Origin: Schizosaccharomyces osmophilus
Lineage: Eukaryota; Ascomycota; Schizosaccharomycetes; Schizosaccharomycetales; Schizosaccharomycetaceae
Length of the DNA stretch: 64,000 bases
NCBI RefSeq assembly: GCF_027921745.1
Contig: NC_079238.1
Coordinates: 186,001-250,000 of the forward strand
Direction: 5' to 3'
Shown: positions 42,503-52,373 of the stretch, one piece after another
Layout of the letters: every line of letters begins with the position of its first letter
Numbering within the stretch: the stretch's first letter is position 1
Program-made: the position numbers and the translations under genes
The notes under the pieces: model-generated
Told to the model about the DNA's origin: nothing
The model's database searches: none
Seen by the model: the letters and a program-made list of their open reading frames with translations, nothing else

Positions 42503-45336
42503 ATGAAGTTTAGTCACAGGTATAGAAGTGAAAAGCGAGAAGTGGTTGACAGTTGCTAATATATGTTGTTTAGTCTTCAATTCAATGCCGTTCCGGAATG
42601 GTCGGAAAGCTATATAGCGTATGTTTGAATACGAAATAAGAGAAGCCGAATTCGCGACAAATTTGCTAATGCAGACTTGAGGAAATAGTTATTCTAATTT
42701 AAAGAAACTGTAAGTAATAAGGAAGAGCTTGAAATTACGGCGCTAGAGCTTGTGTTACAAATTCCAGGTCTCAATTCCATTCTGTGATGTACCTCATGGG
42801 CAAAAGTGAGTATGTATAAGCTAACGTTGTGGAAAGTATCTATGCTCTGGAACATGAGCAAGTGGAGTTTCCGTTAGGAAGGGTGGACGAAGAAACGGGA
42901 CTCTTAAATCATCAAGCACAATCATCGCCGGATGAGCGATTTCGTTCAAGCCTCAACAAAGAGCTTGATGGAATAGTAAATTTTTATGGTCCGAAGGAAC
43001 GAGAAATCGAAGAGACCTTTGAAAAGCTCGGGATTGAGTATGACAATTATGCATTGGAGTATGGCTTTGGAAAGCAAACCAGCAGTGGAGATGGAGTTCG
43101 GAGCGCTATACGGTTCAAAAAGGATACCAAAAATCGTCGAAATCTTCGTGACTCCACCATTAGTCAAGACGTGCCAACATCTACCGCCTCTAATCACCGA
43201 GTGTATATAAACGGTGCTACCGGCAGCGAGGGAAACCTTAGTAATCCGGCAGTATCTCGAGCAGAATCTACAGCCATTTTGAAATCTGAACATTCAGATC
43301 CAACTCTTCACAATGGTATTTCTGTTGGGGCCCCTGAGGACGAAGAGGACGAAGATGATGATGATGAAGAAGAGGAAGAGGAAGAAGAGGAAGATACAGA
43401 CAATCACCACCGTTTGCTGGTTGAACAATATCCCTCTGATATCATGGCATACGAAAACTTTGTGTCTATGAAGCGGAAAATCACTCAGCTGTACATCTCC
43501 ATCCATGATCTCATGTCCTATGTGCAACTCAACTGGACAGGTTTTTCAAAGATTCTTAAAAAGTATGACAAGACCCTTGGGAGTAGTATGCGTGAGCCTT
43601 ATATGCGCTACGTAAACGAAGTGTACCCATTCCGCCCTGAGGTTCGTGATTCATTGACAACGCGTCTAAATAAAGTGACTGAATGGTACGCCAACTTGTG
43701 TTGTCGAGGCTATACATTTGTTGCTATCCGACGCCTCCGGAGCCATCTGCGTGAATACGTTGCTTGGGAACGAAATACCGTTTGGAGAGAAATGATTGCA
43801 ATAGAGCGTAGAACTGAGGCTGCACGCCTCTCCGGTCTTCCGTCAGTAGTTGGAGGGGTCAACGACAAAGACCCTTTTGCTTCCAAATACATAATCTTTC
43901 GCAGTAGATTTGGAGATTTAAAAATTCGAAGGTTCTTTCTGAATTCCACACTCCTCACTATTGCTGTCATATTTTCCTTATTTATTGCTATCTTAATGTA
44001 CCCGATAATTGATAATAAAGAACAAAATAATTGCATGGCACTCCTTGTGCTGGTTTCCCTCCTGTGGGCCACAGAGGCTATTCCTCTATTCGTTACGTCT
44101 TTCCTTGTCCCCTTCCTTACCGCTTTTCTACGAATTTTACGTGCTGAGGATGGTTCACCTTTACCGGGGAAGGAATCAACAAAAGTCATTTTTGCTTCCA
44201 TGTGGAATCCAACAATCGTATTGCTCTTGGGAGGTTTTACGATTGCTGGAGCACTGAGCAAGTACCAGATTGCAAAACGGCTCGCTACTTCTATCCTTGC
44301 CCATGCTGGTCAAAAACCAAGAAATGTATTATTGATGAATATGGTTGTCGCTATGTTTGCTAGCATGTGGATTAGCAATGTTGCAGCTCCTATCCTTTGT
44401 TTCTCCATCATACAACCCCTTCTAAGGAATCTTCCAGCTGATTCTGAATTTGCAAAAACATTACTTATCGGCATTGCCCTTGCATCAAATATTGGAGGTA
44501 TGGCTTCTCCTATTGCCTCTCCTCAAAATATTATTGCGCTGCAAAACATGGATCCTTCACCCGGTTGGGGCGAATGGTTTGCGGTTTCCATACCGGTTTG
44601 TATTGTGTGTGTCTTGGGCGTTTGGCTGTTCTTGTTGTTTCTGTCTTCTTCTTCAGAGCGCGTTGTATTGGCCAAGATTCGTCCAAGCAGAGACAAGTTT
44701 ACCAAAACACAATGGTTCATCTCTTTCGTAACTATTATAACGATTATACTTTGGTGTTTTGAACGACGGTACGATGAGATTTTTGGAGACATGGGCGTAA
44801 TTGCTTTAATACCTATTATTGTTTTTTTTGGTACGGGTCTCCTAACGAAAGAGGATTTTAACAATTTTCTATGGACTGTTATCGTGTTAGCAATGGGAGG
44901 TGTCGCTTTGGGCAAAACTGTGTCATCGTCTGGACTTTTGGAGTTAATAGCTATCAATATCGGAAATGCTGTGTCGTCCTTGGACACATTCAAGGTATTG
45001 TTGGTCTTTTCATTGCTAACATTGGTAGTAGCTACGTTTGTTTCACATATGGTGGCTGCCATGATTGTTTTACCAGTCATTCACGAAGTTGGTAGCCGGT
45101 TAGCTGACCCTCATCCTCGTATTTTTGTGATGGCTTGTGGTTTAATGTGCAGCATTGCAATGGCATTACCGACTAGCGGGTTCCCTAATATGACGGCCAT
45201 TATGATGGAAAATGAAATGGGAAAACGTTATTTAAAGGTTTCTGATTTCCTAAAGGCTGGAATCCCAGCTACTATAATATCATTTATTGCTTTGCTCATA
45301 ATAGGAACTACTATCATGCGGGTATTGGGATTTTAG
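42503..45336 (+). CDS. SPX-domain SLC13-type phosphate transporter (Pho87/Pho90/Pho91 family), four exons
   Basis: Exons 42503-42519, 42574-42618, 42689-42709 and 42837-45336 give 860 residues. The first three exons (17, 45 and 21 bases) complete the SPX domain start, MKFSHSLQFNAVPEWSESYI then AYSNLKKLIYALEHEQ, which is absent if the last exon is read alone. SPX continues to about residue 345 with an acidic run (a dozen or more Asp/Glu, bases 43339-43395). From about 385 there are 11-12 membrane segments with SLC13 marks: ATEAIPLFVTSFLVPFL, SMWNPTIVLLLGGF, LIGIALASNIGGMASPIASPQN and ALPTSGFPNM. It is a low-affinity phosphate carrier of the plasma or vacuolar membrane. SPX senses inositol pyrophosphates. 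Confidence 0.95.
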
Positions 45337-45622
45337 ATCAGCCTTATGTTTATTCTAATTAAGTTTTGAATTAGAAATTTATGTAGGTAGCAGATATTGT
45401 GAGGTTAATAGAACTTTTGCATCTTTTGCAACTGCTCAGTCATTGGTAATCGAATAGTTTTTTCAGCGAAGTATACAACATCTATTATTAACATAACATT
45501 GGAATCATGAGAATCTATTAGCTAGTTTGATTCATGTGCTTAAGTGATTATCTCTTTTGGTACCAACGTTCACCAAGCTAACTCACCAGAGAAATCTTCG
45601 ACAAAGCAACCAGTTTACAAGA

Positions 45623-45993
45623 ATGGTATTTTTCAAGGGAGGATATCAAAAACCTCTTCTTATTCAAAGAAGATTATACAGTCAAACTCAACAGCCTTCT
45701 CCACACGTATGTATTTTATGGTTCATATTGTGAAGTCAACTCAGAGGAATTTATATCCGTCGTGTTAGAGCTAAAACTAACAAATATTTAGATCATGTTT
45801 TATAAAAATTATGCACGGCCATTAGGAAAAGTCATGTTGTTTGCCTTGGCTACATATTACGGGCTTGATCTTTTCTGGTGGAAGATGAATTCCAATGAGG
45901 AAGAAGCTGAGAAAAAAGGTATGCACATTCTAATCTATTTATAAATAACCATATGTAGCCGAATTGGAGGCATTGGCAGCCAGTTTGAAATAG
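45623..45993 (+). CDS. Small mitochondrial-type single-span membrane protein, three exons
   Basis: Exons 45623-45706, 45792-45918 and 45959-45993 give 81 residues. Donors are GTATGT and GTATGC, the first acceptor follows a CTAAC branch, and phases match at both joins. Exon 1 encodes a basic, acid-free leader (MVFFKGGYQKPLLIQRRLYS), as in mitochondrial presequences. Exon 2 has FYKNYARPLGKVMLFALATYYGLDLFWWKM, one membrane span opened by a FYK-x3-RPLxKV motif. The end is a short acidic helix (EEEAEKKAELEALAASLK). The motif recalls small conserved fungal inner-membrane proteins of uncertain role; I cannot name it. Confidence 0.75.
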
Positions 45994-46205
45994 TGGCATA
46001 GTCTTTGTATATGTACGAAATAATGAACAACTCCAGTGTATATGCTTTTCGTTACAGCTTCAAGAGTTACAATACATTTCACATTATAGTGATGATGGAC
46101 TATCTGTTCAATCAAACCATACGGCAGATCTATTTAACGAAGTAGTAAAACTATTAAACATAAAAGTAAGAGCGGTGATAGCACATTAATTTAGCCAAAG
46201 ATCAT

Positions 46206-47558
46206 TTATTCTTGATCGATGACTTCCTCGTGAATCACAATGCCTTCCTTGGCAAGTTCATCAATCAAAGGGGTGCAAAGTGACATATCATTAGGAGCCA
46301 AAACACCAGGAGTGTTGATAACACCGTCAAGGATTTGTTGAGAAGCGACACCACATGGAATACCGACAAGTTTAGCCATAGAAGTGTAGCCACCAGGAAC
46401 ACCATAATCAAGAAGGGTGCAAGTACGAGTTTGTGGCTTACCTTCCTTAGTTTCTACCTCAAACTTGTGTTGCAAAATAAGCATATCACGCTCGCCTTCT
46501 TCATATTGCATGAGTTCCTCTAAAGTGGCACACAAAGTGTCCAAAGGATTTCCACGAGGAGTGACAGTCTTTCCGGAAAACATACCGAGCCACTTGAGAC
46601 CATTGATGATACGCTTCTTGTCATCGGAATCCTTGAATTGGTGAGCAGAAGAGATGGCTTTGACCAAATCAGCTTCGGAGGAGGAAGCAGCATTGATAAC
46701 ACGAGCGGTGGCTTCCTTCCAGGGCAAGGCGGTACCGTTGGGGTCTAAGTACTCACGGGCGCTATCATCCAAAAAGCCGAGGTCGACCAAGCAGTGAATG
46801 AATTCAGGGAAGCCTTGGTAACGCAAAGTACCACGAATGATGGTTTCGGCTTCGGGAATTTGGTAGCGCTCCTTGAAAACAGTAGAGTCACGGTTAGGAT
46901 AGCAAACGAAGGCATAACCAGGGTAGATGAAGTAGGGCTTGGCAGTTTCCATCAAGTCCTTACCTTCAATGTTGACAATCTTACCGCCTTCATAGAACTT
47001 AGCAGAATTACGAAGGGCCAACAAGACACCACGGGAAGACCAAGAGAACTTGTAGCCCAAAGGGTTATTAGAGTCTTCAGGGGCAGGAAGACCACCACAG
47101 TAAGACACGAAAGACTTGATCTTGCCGCCCTCATTGTGAACTTCTTCAATGGTCTTGATGGCATATAAATGATCAACACCGGGATCGACACCGATTTCAT
47201 TCATGCAAATAGAGCCAGCCTTCTTAGCTGATTCTTCTAATTCAGCCATGTAGGGATTCACGTAGCTGGTAGTGCAGACGTGTTTGCCATGCTTGATGGC
47301 AGCTTTCATAACAGCAGCATGGTAGGTATAGGGGATCAAACTAATAGTAAGATCGTGTTGAGATACAGCCTTTTCTAAAGCAACCTCGTCACCAACGTCC
47401 AAAGCAATAGCTTTAGAATTGGGAACACCTTTAATCAAGGCTTCAGCCTTAGAAAGGGTTCTGCATGCAACAGTTACAGTATTTTCCTCGCGACGAGCCA
47501 AGTATTCCAATGTTGGCAATGCAACAAAGCCAGAACCAAGAAGTAAAATAGAAGGCAT
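46206..47558 (-). CDS. lys9: Saccharopine reductase (NADP+, L-glutamate-forming)
   Basis: One exon of 450 residues. It opens MPSILLLGSGFVALPTLEYL, a Rossmann fold, followed by VTVACRTLSKAEAL and the saccharopine-dehydrogenase blocks HDLTISLIPYTYHAAVMKAA, CMNEIGVDPGVDHLYAIKTI and SFVSYCGGLPAPEDSNNPLGYKFSWS. It catalyses the penultimate step of the fungal alpha-aminoadipate lysine pathway, joining aminoadipate semialdehyde and glutamate to saccharopine in the cytosol. The length is normal for Lys9. Codon use is biased like a well-expressed gene. Position between the phosphate transporter and php5 agrees with S. pombe lys9 as I recall. Confidence 0.95.
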   Translation of the reverse strand: MPSILLLGSGFVALPTLEYLARREENTVTVACRTLSKAEALIKGVPNSKAIALDVGDEVALEKAVSQHDLTISLIPYTYHAAVMKAAIKHGKHVCTTSYVNPYMAELEESAKKAGSICMNEIGVDPGVDHLYAIKTIEEVHNEGGKIKSFVSYCGGLPAPEDSNNPLGYKFSWSSRGVLLALRNSAKFYEGGKIVNIEGKDLMETAKPYFIYPGYAFVCYPNRDSTVFKERYQIPEAETIIRGTLRYQGFPEFIHCLVDLGFLDDSAREYLDPNGTALPWKEATARVINAASSSEADLVKAISSAHQFKDSDDKKRIINGLKWLGMFSGKTVTPRGNPLDTLCATLEELMQYEEGERDMLILQHKFEVETKEGKPQTRTCTLLDYGVPGGYTSMAKLVGIPCGVASQQILDGVINTPGVLAPNDMSLCTPLIDELAKEGIVIHEEVIDQE

Positions 47559-48084
47559 TTTGAAATTCTTTTAGAACTTATTAAGTCGGCAAATGCACGT
47601 TTTGTTTAGTTTGACAAATTGATGAGATTCAAGGAGTTCAATTCTCTATCTATATATAAATACAGACTATGCAAAAGGATCGATATTGGATAGTTAAGAA
47701 TATAGAAATAGGAATTTAGATATCTAGATCCTTCGATAATTCACAAATCGAGATCGTTGCGATTGATTGTATTTGTGAAAAATTCTCAACAAAACAAAAA
47801 CAGTCACGGTTTGTAAACCAACATTTAAATAGCGGTGAAAGTTTCAACGACTTTACATTCCTCAAATTGTCAATTTTGCAGAGGTTGTAAAGTGAACAAT
47901 TTGATGCGAGGACAAGTGTTTTCAAAAGCAACAGTAATGTTGCAGCTTGCGGGTTATTAGACAGAAGTCTTTTTAGTTGAATGATAGTAGAAATCGCTGT
48001 TTATAAATCTTCTAGGTGCAATTTGCTGTTACTTTGAATAACTGAAACAGTTTGCAGATTTCAGCAAAAATATCTCCTCTTTCT

Positions 48085-48240
48085 GCCTACCCGTTGCTCA
48101 TTAATCAACGGTGTAGTTCTGGTGCAGGAGTAGAGTAAGCTGCCATGCACCGCTGGTCTCATTACCTCGAGTTCCAGTGGCCATGGTTGGTGGCCTTTGA
48201 GCAAGTCTTAGATGTTCTTTTGAATTTCGTTTTGCTTAAG
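48085..48240. ncRNA. Candidate structured RNA or small-protein locus, GC-rich hairpin cluster
   Basis: Successive inverted repeats stand out against AT-rich flanks: CCGTTG/CAACGG with a 9-base loop (around 48092-48112), GGTGCA/TGCACC (48121-48151), CTGG/CCAG (around 48153-48178) and GGCC/GGCC (around 48179-48199). No snRNA, SRP, RNase P or snoRNA signature was matched. The strand is unknown; the palindromic stems fold on either. Confidence 0.3.
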
Positions 48241-48318
48241 GGCCTAAATGTTTGTAGCCGTTTAGACGATAGTAATGATAATCGAAGTTCTTATGGTGTT
48301 TATTGTTTTTCAATTTGA
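48145..48318 (+). CDS. Candidate small membrane protein (57 aa), unrecognised
   Basis: The ORF starts inside the GC-rich hairpin cluster: MHRWSHYLEFQWPW, then a hydrophobic helix (LVAFEQVLDVLLNFVLLKGL), then a polar tail ending YCFSI. The Trp/Phe-rich N-terminus and amphipathic-to-hydrophobic core look coding-like, but the ORF is short and I recognise no homolog. It competes with the structured-RNA reading of the same DNA, and its end overlaps the ATG-less minus-strand frame. Confidence 0.25.
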   Translation: MHRWSHYLEFQWPWLVAFEQVLDVLLNFVLLKGLNVCSRLDDSNDNRSSYGVYCFSI

Positions 48319-48802
48319 GTCTGCGTAGATGGTTTTTGTATCTTGTGCGAGTGTGTGCAAGTCTGCTGGAATAGGTGATTTCTTCGTTAGCTTTGAAGAA
48401 GGGCATGAATGGTAGCCTAAAATTTTGGGAGGAAGAAACCCAATAAAGAAGTTGTAAACAAAAGAAATAGGAAGGTAACTTTTAGCTATTAAAATAACAC
48501 TCAAGTCTCTACGAAGATATGGTTTATTAAGGATAGAACAAGTTAAAATAGACAAAAAGATAATAATTAGAAGTGTCGTGTGGAATCCATGTCTTTCTAA
48601 GTAATAAGGAGTACCTACTTTTTGTAAACAACACTCTGTAACAAGAATATTATAGAGTTTAAGAAGTTCGGAAACAATCACTGTCAGAGATGTTTCCGCA
48701 TATAGCAAATTCGAATGTTTGTTGTTTAGGAAAAGGAAAAGAAATAAGATTCCCAAGGAATTAAATAAAAAGAACTTTTTAGAAAATTTTGTTAGAAAGT
48801 AG

Positions 48803-50149
48803 TTACTGGTTTTGTTGAGAATAGCGTGACATGGGATGCGGTTGAGTTCGATAGGGAACAGCATTGGGATTGTGAAGACCTTGAGGTTGATGCGATTGGT
48901 AATACATCGGATTGGGTTGAGGGTAGAATCTTTGTTGGGGTTGCTGATGTTGTTGTGGTTGTGTCTGTTGAGGAGGTTGAGATTCATACTGTTGTGGCGG
49001 AGAAGACTGATGAGGAGGTTGTGCATAGGCTGGATGCTCGTGTAATTGAGAAGGTCCCATGTTTTCTCTTTGTAAACCTTGTATAGGAGGACCCATTTGC
49101 TGATACCTCATGCCCGAAGGAAACCGGAAAGCAGATGTTCCGGATTCTAAATGAGTAGGAGGATATCGATACAGGTGCTCAGCCATATACGGAGCGACCA
49201 TGACGGGACGTGGAGGATTTACAGAAGCCATGTTCATAGGAGCGTCAGGCATTTGCATATGTTGATAATCAGGGCCTATGCCTGGCTGTTTAAACATGAG
49301 AGATTGTTCCATTTCTTGTACTGGCAAATACCCAGAAGCAGGATGAGAGCCGTAGTGCATGGCTCGTTGGTTAGCAGCTGCTACTTGAGAAGAGTATGCA
49401 GGCTGAACTCCTCCAGACCCCATAGGATAACCTATCGACTGAGAAGGCATTCCCGATTGTCCAGGATATGAGGGGATTCCAGAGACAGGGGCAGGAGGAA
49501 TTGCGGCAGACTGATTAATAACTTGAGACTGAGACACTGAAGGAGCGGGGGAAATATTATCTTTAGATATAATGTCAATTAAGAAGTCATACATTTCGGA
49601 TTTGGAGATGGCGTTGGCAATATCAGATCGCTGAAGAGTTCGTCGTTGGTTCTTCTTTGCGAGTAGCCAAGCACGCATTGTGAGTTCAGTAACAAAAACT
49701 TCGCTTCCTTTGGCAAAAAGGAAAGGAGCTTCGGCGGAAATCATTTTGTTTCGGACATCTTCGTCGGTTTTCATTACCTTTTTGATACGGGCCAAAGGAA
49801 GATGCAATGTTTTGACGGCCTGGTCGTTGTTTTCCAGAGTATCAATGGTTTTCTGCCAATACTCAGCGAGAGCTTCTGCATCAGCGCCCGTTAATCCCTG
49901 TGTGACATTGTCGAAAGGACTTGAAATGTCTAGAGGTGGATTTTGAATATATGGATTTACAGTGGATGGATTAACGTCTGGGCCAGAAGCAGTAGGAGCA
50001 GGCTGGGCAGGAGGGACCGAAGATACAGACGCCGATGCTGAGGGATGATTATAGTTCACCCGCATTTGAGGGTGAGAAGGGTCGACAAAATCACCCAAAG
50101 TATCGGGAAAGTCTTGTTTTAGTGAGTAAGAGTCTGGAATGGAATTCAT
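48803..50149 (-). CDS. php5: CCAAT-binding factor subunit Php5 (NF-YC/Hap5)
   Basis: One exon, 448 residues from the ATG at 50149 (MNSIPDSYSLKQDF); the longer in-frame extension lacks an ATG. The histone-fold core spans about residues 100-195: ADAEALAEYWQKTI, LPLARIKKVMKTDEDVRNKM, ISAEAPFLFAKGSEVFVTEL, RRTLQRSDIANAI. It is followed by a region like the fungal Hap4-recruiting segment and then about 230 residues rich in Gln, Pro, Met and Ser. With Php2 and Php3 it binds CCAAT; with Php4 the complex represses iron-using genes when iron is scarce. It is slightly longer than the S. pombe protein because of the Gln/Pro tail. Confidence 0.95.
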   Translation of the reverse strand: MNSIPDSYSLKQDFPDTLGDFVDPSHPQMRVNYNHPSASASVSSVPPAQPAPTASGPDVNPSTVNPYIQNPPLDISSPFDNVTQGLTGADAEALAEYWQKTIDTLENNDQAVKTLHLPLARIKKVMKTDEDVRNKMISAEAPFLFAKGSEVFVTELTMRAWLLAKKNQRRTLQRSDIANAISKSEMYDFLIDIISKDNISPAPSVSQSQVINQSAAIPPAPVSGIPSYPGQSGMPSQSIGYPMGSGGVQPAYSSQVAAANQRAMHYGSHPASGYLPVQEMEQSLMFKQPGIGPDYQHMQMPDAPMNMASVNPPRPVMVAPYMAEHLYRYPPTHLESGTSAFRFPSGMRYQQMGPPIQGLQRENMGPSQLHEHPAYAQPPHQSSPPQQYESQPPQQTQPQQHQQPQQRFYPQPNPMYYQSHQPQGLHNPNAVPYRTQPHPMSRYSQQNQ

Positions 50150-52373
50150 GAGGAAGATAGAATTATCGAACAAAAGTATAAACGATGTAAAGTCAAGAAC
50201 GCTCAAACGAATATAAGAAAAGGGGGAGAAATCGCAAACGATTCAAATTTTAGACCAAGATCAATTCTAATTAAGTGGGAGAAGAGTTTTTTAGAAAACC
50301 CACAATCAAAAAAGGAAAAATGAAATGCAATAAACTGAAGAATGAATTGGAAAAAAATAACCACAGATGGAAACCACTGTCAAAGCCCGCTATACAAAGC
50401 AAACCTGATGGGAAAAAAAAAAAGTAGATAAAGAAACAAACGTACACAAGACTTTAAATAATGCTTTTAAAGATCCCAAATCCCAATAGGTAGTCGAGCA
50501 TACAATTTAATGGCTCTATATCTTTCCTAAAAAATTACTCGAAATGCTACGATAGTAAAAAAAAAGGCAATCAAGATGGCAATCCAAGAGTGGACGTAAA
50601 TCGCAAATTAGCAAATTAAGAGAAAACAGCAACCGTTTTGGAAGTAAAGGTCGAAAAAGAAAAAACAAAAAAAGGCAATCTATATTAAGAAAAGCCAAGC
50701 TTGAATGGGATAGATTAAGGAAGCAAAGCAACCACGTCCAAGCACAAACAAGAGAGTACTGAAAGTTGAAATACTTCCCGACTTGTAGGAACGGTTCAGT
50801 AGAAGGAGCCGATCGGCTCGCTTTTTTTCACGGACAAAGTGGATACGAGAAACAAGTAGGCGGAAGATGCTATCGGAAACAAACTTCGTAGAAAACCGTT
50901 TTTAGGAGGAGTTGTTTCGTCTCAAGAGTCAAACATTCACGGATCCAACAGCTGTCACGAAATACGTTTCTTTTCCAGACAAACAACCTTGAAATATCAA
51001 ATCCAACTAAATTTACGTTCTCAGAGACTTCCAAAATACTGGTTTTCTTGAGTCTGGCTTTATTTAACGAAAATCGTTAAGATGCTTATATTAGTGGCTA
51101 AGAGAAGGTGGTTGGCTGTTCCTGATAGTTCACCGTAGTAACAAGGTACAGACAGACGTGGAGGAATCGTGGCTATCGTAACATTAATAATACTTGTATT
51201 CTTGTATAATTACATCGAGGGATCAGATATAAACTTGTTATAAAGAGGGATCTGGGACAAGAAAATAAAAAACAGTAAAATCCTAGGTAAGAGAATTGAA
51301 ATGAATCGGGAAAGGCAGGATGAGGACGAGATTGGAATGGAATGGAATGAATCGGAAAGGACTAAAGATGGTATCAAAATTCGTTTCACGCTGCTCTTCC
51401 AGAACTGCCACGAGGATCCTGTAAAAAGCAAAAAGAATTGAGTTGAAAATGAAAATGGAAATGGAAATGAAAAGAAAGGACGGATCATTGCCAGTAGCTT
51501 CTTCTTCGTAGTAGACTTCTTTGCTTGTCAATGCTTCCTTGTAAGTCTGCTCGAACATAAAAGGGAAAAGGAGATGCATCGTTCGCTTCTAGCCTATCCT
51601 CAAATGGGCATCCATAGAAAAACCACAAATATTATTGATTCTTTGTTTTACATTGGCTTTCTCGTGAATGGACTGCTGCTTTTATGAAACCAATTGGTCT
51701 GGAAATGGTATTTATGGAGAGAAAGCATATTCCTTCTTGACACTGTCAGCATCCTTTTCCAGTATTTCCATCATCATCAATTATAGTCTCTGAACAAGTA
51801 CACGGTATCCAGTTCGTTTTCCCAGCTAGAAAAATCTCGAGTTTTTGCTTTTCCTTTTTTGACTCTTTCATACCTCGTTGTAGGCATGTCAGTACGTAAA
51901 AAGCTCACTTTCCCTTGTATTCATATAGTTAACATACATCAACTATTACAAAGAGGTTCCTTGGGACTTGACTTGGTATGCTTTGAAAATAGTAAATAAG
52001 CAAAAAACTAGTAGTAGCATTCTTCTTTTCTAGTCTTTTCAATAAAGGATTTCTTTCTTCTTGTTTTGGTTTCCTAACGTCGTTGGCAGCTTTCTTTCTA
52101 TTTCTTGTGGTGAGAACAGAAATCTCTCGAAAGCGGCGTAAATAGATACATCCATTGCTTTTGTTTTGTTGACTGGCTTTTATTTCCTTGGAATTTCATT
52201 TTCTTTGTTTTTTTTTTGTCAGTATTTGTCAGTACAAGCTCCGTCGGTACTTTGGGCGATTTCTTTTGACTGAACCGATTTCTGCGTTCATTCCTTGAAT
52301 CCTTCCTGGATTTTTTTCAAAGACACAGCATTGTCGCTCCTCTTGTCTTTTTGTTCGCTTATTCTGCTCCACC
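50150..52373. other. 2.2-kb divergent interval between php5 and arh1
   Basis: Long for this genome. The first kilobase is A-rich on the plus strand with no credible ORF. A perfect 14-base palindrome followed by a T-run lies at 50806-50828. A coding-like minus-strand stretch lies at 51386-51558. The rest, 51560-52370, is T-rich leader-like DNA before arh1. Long regulatory leaders or noncoding transcripts are likely, by inference. Confidence 0.45.
51386..51558 (-). CDS. Candidate small gene (tentative model)
   Basis: From the ATG at 51558 the minus strand reads MFEQTYKEALTSKEVYYEEE then ATGNDP. A 60-base pyrimidine tract ending TTTTTACAG then leads into DPRGSSGRAA and a stop at 51386-51388. 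The tract looks exactly like the end of an intron, but the only donor is a non-canonical GTCC, and the phase does not fit that end. Unspliced, the frame runs on to 51283. Real gene structure is uncertain; I do not recognise the protein. Confidence 0.2.

Larger units (their letters stand above)
47559..48802. other. 1.2-kb interval, lys9 promoter to php5 3' end, with unexplained structure
   Basis: The left half is ordinary AT-rich promoter DNA. 48085-48250 is clearly GC-richer with several perfect short hairpins and a 57-codon plus ORF. From 48310 to 48800 the minus strand stays open without an ATG. See the findings. Confidence 0.5.

Noticed and set aside
43710-44261. 183-codon antisense ORF in the same gene
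   Set aside because: Shadow frame of a well-supported exon.
44523-45080. 185-codon ORF antisense to the phosphate transporter
   Set aside because: It mirrors the hydrophobic coding sequence of a clear gene; no independent features.
47980-48045. ATGATAG and CTGA about 60 bases apart, like box C/D snoRNA ends
   Set aside because: No terminal stem and the C box is a weak match.
50516-50731. 71-codon Leu/Phe-rich minus-strand ORF in the php5-arh1 gap
   Set aside because: Complement of an A-rich stretch, low complexity.
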